A stretch of 64,000 bases of DNA, taken from Thereva unica. Taxonomy: Eukaryota; Arthropoda; Insecta; Diptera; Therevidae. A model generated the notes under the pieces. That model saw nothing but the letters and a program-made list of their open reading frames with translations, was not told the DNA's origin and did no database searches. Below, one piece after another: positions 1 to 12,580 of this stretch. The translations under genes were made by a program, and so were the position numbers. Numbering within the stretch: the first letter of the stretch is position 1; every line of letters begins with the position of its first letter. The stretch spans positions 82,736,543 through 82,800,542 of the forward strand of contig OX465281.1 in NCBI GenBank assembly GCA_949987705.1, in the 5' to 3' direction.

Positions 1-1165
1 CTACTTCACAAGAGTATATTCATTCAAAAACACGTCCAACAGCCTTAATAAAAACACTAACGAAAACCATTTGAACAAATATTATTTCGTTGTTGAAATT
101 TGTAAATATGCACATATTTTTAAAAAATAATGTGTCAACTATAATACAATCAAATAATGTTTTGGTCTCGTATTGTCTGTCCTCAACTACAATGATGATA
201 TAAAGTTTTATAGGAGTTTTTTTGTGGTATTAAAATTTGATTCGAGTAATATTAGTGTTTACAACCAAAGTAATTCTAAGTAATTTTGCTTGGTTAATAT
301 TTGAATTAATAACCGAAATGATTATTGCTTTATAGTCATTAGCCGATTTCTTTCAAATTTGGGTAAACAAACATAGACAGTGAAACTGCACTACAGCCTT
401 TTAAATCTATCCATTACAATAGTTGTAACGTGATCAAAAATATGTTATTCTAATTACGAAAATATCTGCTCTCCGTCCTGAAAGCCGTTCTTCGTATTTC
501 TGTCTGTAATAGATTGAAACAAAATTGTTGCCCGTTAACCACCGTCCTTTTATTAAAAAAGACTAATAAAAAGGTATATTTAATTACCACAATATAAATG
601 AACATGATCTGGTCGATCGATCTGGAGTTCGACAACTTCAACTAAAAGGTAAGTTTCACTTGTAAAGTAGTAATTAGTGCCCTATAGTTGAAATTAACTC
701 CCATTGAAATAGTAATATGCCATCCACTAAAACAATAAATAATTTTATTATTTAATTTTTTGTAACTTCATGTATCTGAGTCATGTTGGATAATTTTTAT
801 TTTGGCAATGTAATAAGTTATAAATAATAATGTGAATGAATTTGAATATTATTTGCTTTAAAATTAAGCGCCGTAAGAAGTTGTATCTCTTTTTAAGATA
901 ACGTACAGTGTACTTTAAAGCTATTGTTAACACAATCAACACTACACTAATTTTTATTATTATAATTGATATAATATGATTGATTAGTTACCTAAAAATA
1001 TTCTAATTTGGGTCTACACATCCGAGTATTTAAAACAAGGTGAAATGAAATAAATTGTTATAAATCGCAAGCAAAATAAATTATTTGTTTACTTTTTCTT
1101 TTATTTCAGAAAGGCAGATAACTTAAATTGCACGTTGCAGGGTTTTATTACAATTCATGTCCATA
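1..1165. other. AT-rich sequence with no recognised gene
   Basis: Only short chance reading frames are present. I see no conserved protein motif, RNA gene or clear terminal repeat before the hAT-type target duplication that begins at 1166. Confidence 0.5.
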
Positions 1166-1173
1166 ACGAGAGT

Positions 1174-2162
1174 CAGTACCGAATTTAGGAGTTGGCGACC
1201 GCCCTAGGACGCCATGTCCAAGGGGGCGCCGCGATCCAAAAATGTGGTAATTTATTTAGTTACTTCCACAATATAAGACATAAGGTCGGATATGCACAGG
1301 AGGTAAACAAAGTGTGTAGAAAAAACGTAAAAGACAGCTGGCAAGGACACTTTATTATATGTTATTTTGCATCTGCTGTCTTCTCTTTCCAGCAATAAAC
1401 CAGTGCTCCACAATAGCAGCTTTTGAGAGCCACACGAGCTTCCCCGGAACTTCGCGAGCCCCCTAATCCTGCTTGTGAGTTCAAGTGAGAGCGGTATAGG
1501 ACCATCTATTGTTTTCTCTTTCCTTCTTTTGGGTTTAAAGAAGAGACTTATAGAGGTTCTATACCTCGCTCACTACATCTCCCACATAGAAGGGGTGCAT
1601 GTACCAAACCAAAACCTTTGATGGTGCTCGACGCGTATTATTGTGTCCGGTGGTGCTTACATCTTTTCATTCTAACATTTCAAAATTTTTATCAATGCAC
1701 TGCAAATAAATGTTATATTTTTTTTCAATAGAAATCGGCACCTACATGCATCATACACTTCCCGAAAAACCAACCGACGACTGGCGAGCTTATTTCTCTT
1801 GGGCATGGATAGCCTTTAAGTATAATGATCCAAATAACGATTGTATATAACGAAAATTATCAAGTTCCCATAAAGCACATTCAACAATACATTTGGTGCA
1901 GATTCTTTTTTGATTAAAGTTATCCGTCGTATGCCCATGTGTACAACTCAGTACTCGGCCATTTAAATCTTATGGTCAAGTTTGGCCCTCTTGTGCTTCG
2001 AAGCGGACGGTGCTCGCCCGTTTATCTTTTATTTCTACTCGGGTAATTGTAGAATTTGTGCATAATACAATAGGTATTCTACCTAAAAGAAATGTCTTTA
2101 AAAAGTTAAGGACGGATGAAAATATCTCGTACAGGGCGCCAAAATACCTAAAGCCGGCCCTG
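1174..2162. mobile_element. Non-autonomous hAT-type DNA transposon (989 bp)
   Basis: The left end begins CAGTACCGAATTTAGG and the right end, read on the other strand, begins CAGGGCCGGCTTTAGG. These are imperfect terminal inverted repeats with the CAG start common in hAT elements. The 8 bases acgagagt flank both sides exactly (1166-1173 and 2163-2170), and an 8-bp target duplication is the hAT hallmark. Both ends continue into matching GGCG-rich subterminal sequence. The short frames inside resemble no transposase, so the copy depends on an enzyme made elsewhere. Superfamily assignment rests on TSD length and termini. Confidence 0.85.
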
Positions 2163-2278
2163 ACGAGAGTATTATGTATTAAGGCCGAAGTCTAATGAGC
2201 CGTGCTGGCCCCTATTCATTAAAATTTTCATTAAAAAAATGTTTGAAATCGATTCTACGAAAGGGATTTTTTTTCAAT

Positions 2279-2966
2279 CAGGCATACCTCGGTTAACGCT
2301 ACCTCTTTTAACGTTGTTTCGCTATAGCACTCTTTCGATTAAAAAAAAAAATTATTTTAACTATTATTTGTTAAAAGGTTTTCTTTTTTCTAATTTCATA
2401 TGAAAATTAATAAAACTTAATTTATATTTCTTGGAATCCCTGTTTTTGAAAAAAAAAATCAAAATTAATTATAATTCGGGGATACCCAAAATGTGAAATT
2501 TTGTATTAAATTGTTCATTCAAAAAAGTGATATGGCTTGATATAGACCTCAGTAATTTTGATTAAATAAATAAAGCTCGTTACATAAAAAAATCAATTGC
2601 TTATAAAAATATGGCCGAGAAAATAACGGGTGAACCACAGACACATGCTGCTAAAAAAATCTAGAAAAAGCTTGACGTTGGAGATGAAAATGAATGTTAT
2701 TAGGCGAATTAAGAACGGCGAACGACAGTCCGAAGTGTCTTCTAGCCTAGGATTGGCTGGACCAACTATTAGAACCATTCTTAAAAATACCGATAACATT
2801 AAGAAATCCATTGGTACAATAAATTCATTATCTACCAAGGAAGTAACACGCATATAATGTTAGGAACGTAACCCCATATATTACTGTAAATAGCACTTCT
2901 TTTAACGCGGTTTCTGTTAGCGCTCAATTTTCAGGAACGCATTATGAGCGCTAAACGAGGTATGCC
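2279..2966 (+). mobile_element. Tigger/pogo-like element remnant
   Basis: The ends are inverted repeats around CAGGCATACCTCG(G)TTAACGCT on the left and the imperfect complement at about 2946-2966. A CENP-B-type DNA-binding segment lies inside at 2606-2857. The catalytic DDE domain is missing, so this is an internally deleted, non-autonomous copy. The flanking TA duplication typical of the group is not clean, so the outer boundaries may be off by a few bases. Confidence 0.65.
2606..2857 (+). pseudogene. Tigger/pogo transposase N-terminal fragment (CENP-B-type helix-turn-helix)
   Basis: The frame reads KKSRKSLTLEMKMNVIRRI followed by NGERQSEVSSSLGLAGPTIR and TILKN. This is the psq/CENP-B N-terminal helix-turn-helix shared by pogo and Tigger transposases, which binds the transposon ends. 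About 75 codons remain before the stop at 2857, whereas family members are several hundred residues long and carry a second CENP-B domain and a DDE nuclease. The second domain and the nuclease are gone, so it cannot transpose anything. Confidence 0.75.
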
Positions 2967-3189
2967 AGCTTGCATTCATTATTATTTTGTTTCGCTTTGG
3001 GGTAGTTTAACCTCCTCAAAATAGCATCCAATTTTTCCGCAACTTTTTCAATAATAGCCGTGTTTTTTTAATGAACTATTTGCATAATAGGTCAAAATTT
3101 ACAAACGCAAGGCAATACGAGATTATTGTCTCCAGGAGTAGGAAATATATTTTCCTCTCGTCTCGTTATTTCATTTCGTTTCCTCATCG

Positions 3190-4480
3190 TCTCTTCTTCG
3201 AGAGTGCAGGCCCAGATGTACATAGTTGGCTCCTGGTCTCTTGCAATTGTTCTCTCCACCGGTCCCGATTCTGACCCGATGTCAACCAGTTTGGTATCCC
3301 TAAGCTCTGAGCGTCCTTGTCTACGCCATCCTGCCAGCGGAGATTGGGTCGCGCTTTCTGTCGCATCCCATAGGTCTTACCTCAGAGAACTTTCCGCGCA
3401 GGATCATCTTCACTCATACGATCTCTATGCCCTGCCCACCGGAGCCTACGGAGCTTTATTTTCTTCACGACATCTATGTCGCGATAGCGCGATCTTGTCA
3501 CTGTAGAGTCTCCGGAATCGTCCTTCCTCACATGAGGGGTTAACAATCCTTCGAAATATTTTTTTGTCGAACTCGCCTAAGAGGTTTGTGTGCTTTTTAC
3601 TAAGCACTCACGTTTCAGATGTCTATATGAGTACTGGTAAGACCATGGTCTTATATGGTAAAAGTTTAGACGTTGTGGTTAGATGCTTGGATTTAACGAG
3701 CCGTGACAGACTATAGTAGGCTTTGCTGAGTTTTGCAGTCGTGCGTGTATTTCTGGTTCCATACTATTGCCGGCAGCTGCTATTGACCCAAGGTAGGTAA
3801 ATGGTTTCACTACTTCTAACTCATGTTCCTCTACCTTGATTGTGGGACCGCCGCCTGCTCAATCTGAATGAAAGCTTCTTGTATAGCTGTTTTTACAATG
3901 ATGCCAATATCGTCCGCATAAGCCAGTAATTCGGTGGACTTTAGGATCGGTGATCAGATACCCTTCTCGGTGCTTGCGGTATGTGCAACGTGGTGTGAGT
4001 TTCGTCATACTGCGAACTTTTCGATAGAACTCCCGCGCATGGTATGGCCGTCGCCTCTCTACTGTTCTGGTTCATAGACGAGATTTTTTTCCAGGTTTCC
4101 TTTTTTCGTCTGTTGCTCTTTTATTCTTTTTGAGCTCTTTATATTTCTCTTCGCGTACTCGTGTTCGTGCTGCATTCTTACGTTCAGATGCCAGCTTGCA
4201 TTCACTATTGAACCAGTCGTTTCGATCTCTACGACTTCTGCCTAAGTTGGAATCAGCAGTACCAATCACAGTATTTTTAATGCGGGTCCAGCTTTCGTCG
4301 ACGCCCGAAATCTCATCCCCAGGGCATAAGGCGAATTCTAATGTATGATCGCAGCTATTTCTGGCCATTTCAATGCGAAGGTCTAGCTGTCTTGATTCGA
4401 GCCTGATAATCGGATACAAAGCTTTGCAGCATTGTAATGCGATCTCGATGCAGATGTTGGCTGTCCACTCAAGAAAAAAG
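3190..4480 (-). pseudogene. LINE-A copy 1: decayed non-LTR retrotransposon ORF2
   Basis: Read on the minus strand, 4480-4075 encodes the linker between endonuclease and reverse transcriptase (WTRIKNTV, RDRNDWFNSECKLA). The RT active-site block YADDIGIIVK lies near 3900-3930. The thumb/C-terminal block PFTYLGSI is near 3800, and the C-terminal tail (RPNLRWQDGVDKDAQSLG) ends near 3184. Most of the RT fingers/palm is deleted between the linker and YADD, and several frame breaks occur. A second copy of the same family, sharing the FTYLGSI and KDGVDQDAQSLG blocks, lies at 46990-47632. The wording of the blocks is that of RTE-like arthropod LINEs. Confidence 0.75.
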
Positions 4481-4487
4481 AAACAAC

Positions 4488-5660
4488 AAACTAAAGAAAT
4501 TCGACGTTGATCACCTTCAAGAACAAATCGAATTGGAGAAATGTCAGGCAGCTCTAGCAGAAAGGATAGGTCCAAGTATAAACATAAATAATGCGGATAC
4601 AGTTGAGGGAAAATGGACAAAATTGAAGACGATACTAATAGATGTCACGAAGGAAACTGTAGGCTACAAACGCACAGCCAGATCCAGTGATTGGTACGAC
4701 GAGGAATGTAAAACAGCTGTAGAAGCCAAAAATAGAAATAGGAAAATATACATAGAGAGGGCGACGAGGAGCAAGGAGTTGAAATACGAGGAAACAAGAA
4801 GAACTGCAAGAAAACATCTGCAGGAAGAAGAATAGACAATTCTTCAACAATTACATTCTGAGGTCAGAGGAAAACTTTGCACAACACAGGGGAAGTATAC
4901 TAGGAAATAAGCTTCTTCAAGAAAGTTTTCAAACTCTCCTCCGGTAGAGCAAAAGAAGGCACGATAGTCACAGACTGCGTTTATTTGCAGGACCGAGCTG
5001 GTCCAAAATAATAAAAAAACCGCATAAACGAGGATTGGACCGAACAATTTTCGGTCTTTTGGGTGTTGTGGTGGATCATTGTGGACCGAACCATTTGAGT
5101 ATAGACACACAAACGGTTTAGGACCAAAACATAACCTTATTTAGTCCAATAATGACAAAAAAGGTCGAAATAAGATTGAAATAAGTAAATTTTAATATCA
5201 TTATTGAAATAGGTAAACGTTGGGCACAGGAAGAAGGGATAATAACATTTCCTGACGCGTGTACTGAGCATAATATAAAGGCGCTAATGGATGGGGAATA
5301 AATGCGAAACAACGAAATTTTTAATAATTTTTAAATGTTAACTTGCAATATTACTTCAAGCATTGATCAAATAAATTATATTTTTACAAGATTGCTCAAA
5401 TTTTTCATTTTGCCTTCTTTGCCACAGATTAGAGTGAGGTTATATTTGAATGGACACATAAACTCAAGACCGCATCGGTCCAATACGCGCTCACAGGTAG
5501 CAAAGCTATAAAGAGAAGATGGAAGGAATTTTTGAGCGAGCTACTGAACGCAAATGAGAGCATCAGATATGTACCAAAGAAACTATTGTACCCACCCTGG
5601 AAGAACTACAGAGTGCCATACAGTCCTTTAAAAACAAATCTCCAGGAATTGATAAACAGT
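4488..5660 (+). pseudogene. LINE-D: decayed non-LTR retrotransposon fragment
   Basis: On the plus strand, 4494-4835 encodes a second, different endonuclease-RT linker (WTKLKTILIDVTKETVGYK, SSDWYDEECKTAVEAKN, coiled and charged, ending RKHLQEEE). The thread resumes at 5500-5660 with a pre-RT block (VPTLEELQSAIQSFKNKSPG), the usual lead-in to motif 1 of RT. Between about 4985 and 5490 the LINE signal is lost and repeated ggaccga/tcggtcc words appear, so a small element may sit there. It abuts LINE-A tail to tail in opposite orientation. Confidence 0.65.
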
Positions 5661-5927
5661 GGCGGTTCGTAAGGTTCAGGATAAGGGAAGCAATGCGCAA
5701 GGCGAACGATAAAAGTAAACGTATCGAAGGCTTTAATTAAAAAATAACATAGTGGAGTCAGATAAGTAAAATGTAAGGAATTGTTTCCACACTCAAAATT
5801 TTTTTTGGAACATACACTTTATGATCTTCTTTTCTTTAAACTCCTTTAATCCCTCATGGGACATAGGGCGGAAACAGTTGCCCTCCAGCGGACTCTGTTT
5901 TGCGCGCCAGCTCTTAGGTCCGACCAG

Positions 5928-6259
5928 GGGCTGTATTTGGTTTCTCGAGTCGACATTGTCTTCTGTCGATAAATAAAAATTGGCATTTGGCGACACGATA
6001 TCGTCTCTTTACGTGTCGACAAAGACGTTTGACGATTATTAAAAAACTCAATTTCTGCATGCAATAAACTTTTAACAATTTATATGTAAATTAAATATAC
6101 GTGGTTTGCTGCTTTGGAGTAATTCCACCCAATTTGATGGTTTTGTATGGCTGTGCTTAGCTGTCGATTTGGTCGTGAAACCAAATATGAAACTTAAAGA
6201 AAATCGAGAAGCTTTTTTTGTCGAGTCGATCCATCGACTCGAGAAACCAAATACGGCCC
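5928..6259. mobile_element. MITE-A copy 1 (332 bp)
   Basis: Terminal inverted repeats start GGGC(T/C)GTATTTGGTTTCTC and continue to GAGTCGA, flanked by the 3-bp duplication cag (5925-5927, 6260-6262). The empty site is visible in LINE-B copy 2 near 50720, where gaccaggatctccc is continuous, which confirms both ends. There is no coding capacity. It is about 80 percent like copy 2 by eye. The 3-bp TSD and GGG-starting ends suggest a PIF/Harbinger-related family, which is an inference. Confidence 0.8.
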
Positions 6260-6303
6260 CAGGATCTCCCAGTTGTTGCGACTTCTTCTAGTAGGGTTCT
6301 CCT

Positions 6304-7470
6304 CAGTGTTGCCAAACTTACAAGCAGCAAAGCGCTAAAACTTAGCGCCTATGTAAATGAATGAGCGCTAAAATTTAGCTCAAATTTAATTGAAGGATCG
6401 TTAAAAAATTTAGTGCTCTATTTTAATATTAACAGCCTAACTATGGGAGACTATACAAGGAGATATAACTCCGTGTTGTCACTTTTCGTTTGACTAATGA
6501 GGGCGCCACAGTCACATGTACCCCAAAAAACATGGCAGATTATATTCATCCGGTTCATAGCCAAGTTCCTTAACTATTAAAATATTTTATGTTTACGCCA
6601 AACTTGAAAAATCAGGGGCCGTATTTGGTTTCTCAAGTCGACATTGTCGTCTGTCGATAAATAAAAATTGTCATTTGGCGTCACGATATCGTCTCTTTAT
6701 GTGTCGATAAAGACGTTTGACGATTATTAAAAAGCTCAATTTATGCATTCAATAAACTTTTAACAATTTCTAGTTTGCTGTCTTGAAGTAATACCACCCA
6801 ATTTGATGGTTTTGTATGGCTGCGCTTAGCTGTCGATTTGGTCGTGAAACCAAATATGAAACAAAGAAAATCGAGAAACTTTTTTTGTCGAGTCGATCAA
6901 TCGACTCGAGAAACCAAATACGACCCCAGCTTCTGATTTTTCGTATTTAACCATTTTATGGATTTTCGAATGAATTTTTATTAATTCCCATTTGCATTTC
7001 GGCTGACAATTTTGAAGAAATCGACGAAGTGGGTAAAATTCAGCAAGCTTCATGTGGGGCACGTCAGCTTTAGGCGACATCTGTGGCTGAAATGAACTAG
7101 AAGTTTAGTTTCTACTAGGCATCAATTTCCGGTTATTTTCCCCATAAGAGTTATGTATATCTCCTTGTATAGTCTCCCTGAAGCAGTAGTTTTTCTGTCG
7201 CAATTTAAATTGATATACCACTTATCTTCCTCTTGGTAGAAGAATTTAGTACAAATACGCAATAAGGAAAAGCACAATATGAAGTAGAGAATGCGTACAA
7301 TTCCTGTTTTTAGGAAATGGTCGGTTATTTTTCGAAAGTTGCTGCTCAATAACTATTTCAAAGCTGAAAAGCGCTAAGAATTTTTTGAAAGCACTAAACT
7401 AGCGCTTAAGCGCTAAAACACATTGATTAGCGCCAAATGTAGCGCCCAAAGCGCTAGCTTGGCAACACTG
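6304..7470. mobile_element. Non-autonomous hAT-type element (1167 bp)
   Basis: The ends are CAGTGTTGCCAA and TTGGCAACACTG, flanked by the perfect 8-bp duplication gttctcct (6296-6303 and 7471-7478). LINE-B copy 2 shows the unoccupied site near 50755. Subterminal sequence is rich in agcgctaaa words. An inner inverted pair (ggagactatacaagg at about 6443 against its complement at about 7160) may mark yet another older insertion. It contains MITE-A copy 2. No transposase is encoded. Confidence 0.85.
6616..6926. mobile_element. MITE-A copy 2 (311 bp), nested in the hAT-type element
   Basis: It has the same inverted ends as copy 1 (GGGCCGTATTTGG / CCAAATACGACCC) and the same 3-bp duplication cag (6613-6615, 6927-6929). 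The body is colinear with copy 1, including the shared word tcgatttggtcgtgaaacc. Confidence 0.8.
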
Positions 7471-8959
7471 GTTCTCCTCCACGTTGTTCTAGGTCTTCCT
7501 ACTCGACGGGAACCTTGCGGATTCCAGTCAAGGGCCTAGATTTTCGTTTTCGCGTCGCAAGGTATGGCCAACCCAATTCCATTTCCTTCGCCTGATTTGG
7601 TCGTCTATCCTTTCTTGGCCGGCACGGCGCCATAGTTCTACGTTTGAAATTCTATCTTGCCAGCGGATTTTTAGGATACGTCGAAGGCATCTGTTGATGA
7701 AGTCTTGTAGGCGCCCTGTGATGAATTGGGTGACTTTCCATGTTTCGCAGCTGTACAAAAGAACTGCCTTAACGTTAGAGTTGAAGAGCGGCAATTTAGT
7801 GCTAGTGGAGATCACCGTTGATCTACATATGCGGGACAGGCATGCATATGCGCCTCGTGCTTTATTTATTCTGGAACTGACATCTTCTTCTGCCCCACCG
7901 TTTTCGGTAATAATGCTACCGAGGTAGCAGAATTTATTTACCAGTTCCACATCACGGTTATTCAGCGCTGTCCGTTCAATGGTGTTTGCATTTATCCGCA
8001 TTTCTTTAGTTTTAGTCGGATTTAGCCTTAAGCCTGCTGGTCTACTTTCTGTTGCCAAATTGTTTAACATGTTTTTGAGGTCCTGGTGTCTGGACCAGCA
8101 AACAGATATCTACCAAATCCCATTGTATGCCGCCTGTTCTATTATCTAGAGCGCCGACAAGGATGTCATTAATTACTATAACAAATAGTAATGGCGAAAG
8201 TAGGCATCCTTGTCGTACTCCTGAGCTCACCTCAAAGCTGTCGGATAATTTTCCATTATGGAGAACTCTGCGTTTGGAATTGTTACATAGGGCTTTTATC
8301 AATTCTATTATTTTATTAGGCGGTCCACGTCGCCGTAGTGCCTGCCAAATGAAGCTCCTATTAACCGAGTCGAACGCTTTCTCATAGTCTACGAAAGCAA
8401 GGTAAAGGGGGGATCGGAATTCAGTAGACTGCTCCACTATTACTCTAAAGGGTTAATATGATCAATACAGGAGCGGCCCTTCCTGAATCCGGCCTGCTGC
8501 CTCCTAAGCGTTCGGTCAACTGCCTCACTTATCCTAGATAGTAATATATGGGACAAAATTTTGCCCACAGTAGATAATAAACAGATACCTCTACAGTTGT
8601 CACATATTGTTAGGTCCGCCTTTTTTGGTATTTTGACTATGATACCTTCCGTCCAATCCTCCGGAAAGGTACAGGTGTTTCATGCTATTTCTGGGATTGG
8701 CTGAAGCGCATCTGCTATGAGGCTTGAGTCGGTTTTCAACAATTCTGGCGGGATACCATCTTTCCCAGCTGTTTTACCATTGGCCTTCGCATGAATTGCG
8801 GTTACTATTTCCGTCTTCGATGGGGTCCGAGTGGCGATTCTTATTGGCTGTGCATTGTTGCTATTTTCCTGAGCTTCACAAATTCAATACTCATTATAGC
8901 CGATAATCTGAGATACTTTTCTTTTGCGCCGGGCCTGGGGTAATTTTTTATGGGCTGTG

Positions 8960-9480
8960 ACCCACCTCCTTTTATATCGACGACATTAATTGTACTAATA
9001 GGAAGTACTTTATTATCTTCCTCGTCGGGGATGAAAGTAATATACCGCAGAGTGTATCGTTAACTTCCTCCACTATATGCAATAGATCGTTGTAATTGGA
9101 ATTAGGGTGATATAGAACGAACCGATGAATATATGCTTCAGGTCAGATTTGATTCCTATGAAGACGTGTTCAAAGGATTTTGAACAATTGGTTGTGATCA
9201 ATTCACTATTTGAAGATTCTTTGACTGCTATAAGGACTCCAACCCCTCTTATGAGACCAGTGGAATTGTAGTCAGTCCAGCTGCTGTCCAAGATCTCTTC
9301 ATTTAGGAATGTACCATTGATTTAACCATGTTTCGGTCAGTACAAGCACATTAGAGTCAATGTAGAGATTATTAAGTTTGGTTCTCATACCACTACAATT
9401 GTGGTAAAGATTCTTACAACCTCGGGTGGGTTAGGAAGTAACTAGTTACAGGCAGTAATATCTGTTCATCTCATCAGAGC
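8960..9480 (-). pseudogene. LINE-C: endonuclease-domain relic of a Jockey-like LINE
   Basis: Minus-strand frames read NCSGMRTKLNNLYIDSNVLV then LTETWLN (near 9390-9330), TDYNSTGLIRGVGVLIAVK (near 9240) and FEHVFIGIKSDLKHIFIGS (near 9150). These are successive blocks of an APE-type LINE endonuclease. Several frame changes and stops separate them, and no RT follows. Family assignment is by motif wording only. Confidence 0.6.
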
Positions 9481-10436
9481 TTTTTTGCAGTTGAGACACA
9501 TGTATTGATTCTGCATGAGCAGCATAAGCGGAGAGATCCTTGGTAACTTGTTGGGAATTGATTTCATAATGCTCATGGTGCCTAGTGTCCCAGTAGGAAT
9601 TCTAGGAAGGCCTTACCGATGGAGCACTCAAATAAGTACTCATCTGGTAAGGGGACCTCTTATTTTCTTGGTGCTATATGAGCCCTTATTTAACCCATTA
9701 CAAGAGAAGACAGATGGTAAGGTGTAGTACACCCAAGTACAGATGGTAAGGTGGTAAGGAGTTGAGTTTTAACTTCGCCGCTTTTCAGTGCAACCGCCGC
9801 TAGCTTGACGTTCATTAGTAATCACGGTATTCAGAAACAACGTAATGTAAAAGACTGTATACCGTATACGGTATTTTAGTGCTGATGTCACGTGGGGGAC
9901 ACTTCCCATATAAAATCGAAGCTGTTGTTGTTGTTTCAGCATTACGGCTGACGTCACCAGGCGCCCATTTTTTACGGTATTCGAAGCTGCCGCCACTTTT
10001 ACATTACCTTCGTTTTCTGTACCTATACCGTGCATAATAGTGATAATCCCAGTGCGCATGAAGAATGGAAGTTGAAATGCTTGCCCTCCATTGCCTCCAC
10101 CCCTTCGCCCATATCCTCCGTTGCGTTGCGTTGCGAATTCGTCAAAATTCACTCTCATAATATTTTTCAAAACGCGCCTAAAGAAGTATAGCTTCAAAAA
10201 TCTTTAATCGTTGATATAGTTGGTAAATTATATTCAATTTCATTATTTCTTGCATTTTTCCACTTTTTATATAAAACAAACTCTGCCAATTAACGGAACT
10301 TTATTTGTTAAATAACGCAACGCTAAGCTGTTATGTGACTAGGTTGCGAAAAGTCATGCTCAGCTAAGCTACGCAAAGCAACGCTGCTATGTAACTGGGC
10401 CTTTACTTTACTTTGAACACCTCATGGGGCTCTGTT
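9481..10436. other. Intergenic sequence, no recognised gene
   Basis: A 142-codon minus-strand frame (9769-10197) has a glycine/arginine-rich patch and a poly-Q run, but no domain I recognise and no sign of conservation. I do not call it a gene. Confidence 0.45.
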
Positions 10437-10508
10437 TCGGGAACTCCCAGTTGTTGCGGCCTTTGCTAGTAGGGTTCTCCCCACGTTGTTCTAGGTCTTC
10501 CGACTCGA
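10437..10508 (-). mobile_element. LINE-B 3-prime fragment (copy 3)
   Basis: Roughly 70 bases (aactcccagttgttgcgg onward, to cttccgactcgag) match the tail-coding part of LINE-B copies 1 and 2. Both flanks are unrelated to LINE-B, so this is a short relic. Confidence 0.65.
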
Positions 10509-12505
10509 GTTTTCACGAAAATCGATATAGTTTTCGATATAGTGATGGGCTGCTATTTTTATGCATAGAGGACATCTTAAACTTCAGTTGTTTTCTTTTT
10601 GAACGAGGTGCTCTGAAATGCTTGATGTTGATGCATTGATGCTGCGCATTCAAAATTCAGTCTGAAAAAATTATTAACAAAAACCAGCCAGACAAGTTTT
10701 AATAGACAGAAGGGATCTTAAACTTTATTTAAAACAAAAATCAAGGAGGTGTTTGAAGTGCATTTTTATAAAAAAAGAAGAATTTATAACATAAGGTCTG
10801 TCAGAAGCTAATTAACAAAATTTGTCAGACAGACAAATTTTTTCAAAAATGGTTCATTATTTACTACAAATTGTATAAATTTCAAACAGGTGTTTTGAAA
10901 AAAAAAATCATTGTTTTTTAACAAAATTCAAAAATTCATAAAAAATAGCAATTAACAAATTTTTACAAGTCTGGTTTTTTACATGTTTTTCAGGAAATCT
11001 CACTTTATTGTTTTGAGGTGTTCTTTGATATTTCCACTTTTTCACTCGCATTGAACTTTTTATCAGCTGATTTCAAAGGCAATGAAACATTTTTAAAAAT
11101 TTATTCTAGCTCATCACTCTTATTACTATTGCTCGTTGGCTACACTAAGTAACTTTTGTTTCATTCACGAATAAAGAATCGATCCTTCAGTATCTATATT
11201 CAATGTTCTGAATGAACTTTTTTCTTTTGACACAAATTTTTTAGGCCAACATTTTTTGGAATTTCAATATGCCCAAACATATTTCAGCCCGCAGGATGAT
11301 GTGGTAGGTCTGGTTTGGAACCCTATTATTAACCGGTTAAACTCGCGGGATGCCTTATTATTATTGTTCAAAACGACGATATCTCATGTAAGGCAATTCG
11401 TACGGGAATAATTTCATAACCTACAAAATTTGTAAAAACTATTTTATGAGCGTTTGAGAGATACATATTTGCAAACTGATTTTTTGACCTTTTGAACACA
11501 TATTTTTGCTGTTTTTAAGTGCTGTTCCAATTTTTAGCTATTCTCAATTTATGCTGGGTATAAAAAAAATGTGCACACGCAAGTTTTAGGTTTGACTTTA
11601 GCATGATGTGATCTATTTTTAACCCTGTTGGTTTCAATTTATACGAGAATTGTTTCAAATGTACTGAAAGGGTTCAAGCGAATGTTTCCCTTGAGATTCG
11701 TGGGCTTGGGCGGGTGATGGTGCACGTTTATACGCTCATGAAAAGAGAAGTAGGACATTTTAATTAAGTCCTCATAACGATTTGCCGTGGTGTAAAGCCA
11801 AATGTACTGCTTTGCATAAGTCCTGCTCTACTCTAGCAATGTGTTAACCAAGTAGTTTACAGAGCTATTGTACCTAGATGTAGCTTCTAGAATGAGTTTT
11901 CTATTAAGCCGCGATTTTAAAAATTCAGCAATTTCAGATTCTGACCTATTTTGTTTAGACAACATTTCAAACAGCTACAATTTAAAAATTTGATTGTCGT
12001 TTTTTCGATTTTTTTTTTCGTTGAAAAGGAAGGCAGTCATTTTTAGGATAATACATATATAGAAGTAAGTTTCGCAGCTCCATTGGTGATTTTTTAGAAC
12101 TAAAGTAAACCATAAAACATAGAGCTCTTGGGGGGGGGGAAAGTCCCTTATTTCCAGCGGAATCCGGTGATATTTCATTAAAAATAGCAGGAAAACGGTT
12201 CACTTCTGGTGCATGTCCGTAATACAATGGGATTAAGCGAAGATTTCGACGACGCATCCTGGAGGTCTCATATTCTGATGTTCCGGCTAGTTCCCAAGTG
12301 GAATAACAAAATGACTGGACATTCATATTGGAAGGTATGGTAATGCAAAAGATAGCTCGTATGACTTCATATTGGAATGAATTGTATTGTAAAAGGTGAC
12401 CGTTATACCTTATACCTTAGAACATCGCTATGTTAAAAGAAGGGATGTTTCGATCTAGAAAGTAGACATTACGTATTCAAAGGAAAGTGTACAGAGTCGA
12501 CTCTG
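10509..12505. other. AT-rich intergenic sequence
   Basis: A 114-codon minus-strand frame (11982-12326) shows no recognisable domain. No terminal repeats or RNA genes were found. Confidence 0.4.
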
Positions 12506-12506
12506 G

Positions 12507-12580
12507 AAGGCTTGTATTTCATACACGCACACTTGCAATTTTTTCATTGTTGGCCTGTTTGACCGTAGATGGGCGATAAG
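12507..12580. repeat. Relic of the right end of MITE-C
   Basis: The run atacacgcacacttgcaatt through tgtttgaccgtagatggg matches the right end of the intact MITE at 32531-32867, with a short internal deletion. No left partner is visible. Confidence 0.6.

Larger units (their letters stand above)
5838..8930 (-). mobile_element. LINE-B copy 1: RTE-like LINE, broken by two insertions
   Basis: On the minus strand the order is pre-RT block (KDGIPPELLK, near 8750), RT block AFVDYEKAFDSVNR (near 8390), RQGCLLSPLLF (near 8205), then the post-RT C-terminus (SCETWKVTQFITG, WNWVGHTLRRENEN) and the tail NRVRWRATVSALCPMRD. The YADD catalytic segment is lost in a deletion near 8100. Comparison with LINE-B copy 2 (50629-51256), which is uninterrupted there, shows exactly where a MITE (5928-6259) and a hAT-type element (6304-7470) entered. 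Frameshifts and stops make it inactive. Confidence 0.8.

Noticed and set aside
9769..10197. 142-codon minus-strand frame with Gly/Arg and poly-Q patches
   Set aside because: No recognisable domain; the patches reflect local simple sequence.
11982..12326. 114-codon minus-strand frame
   Set aside because: No motif, signal peptide or neighbouring exon that would support a gene.
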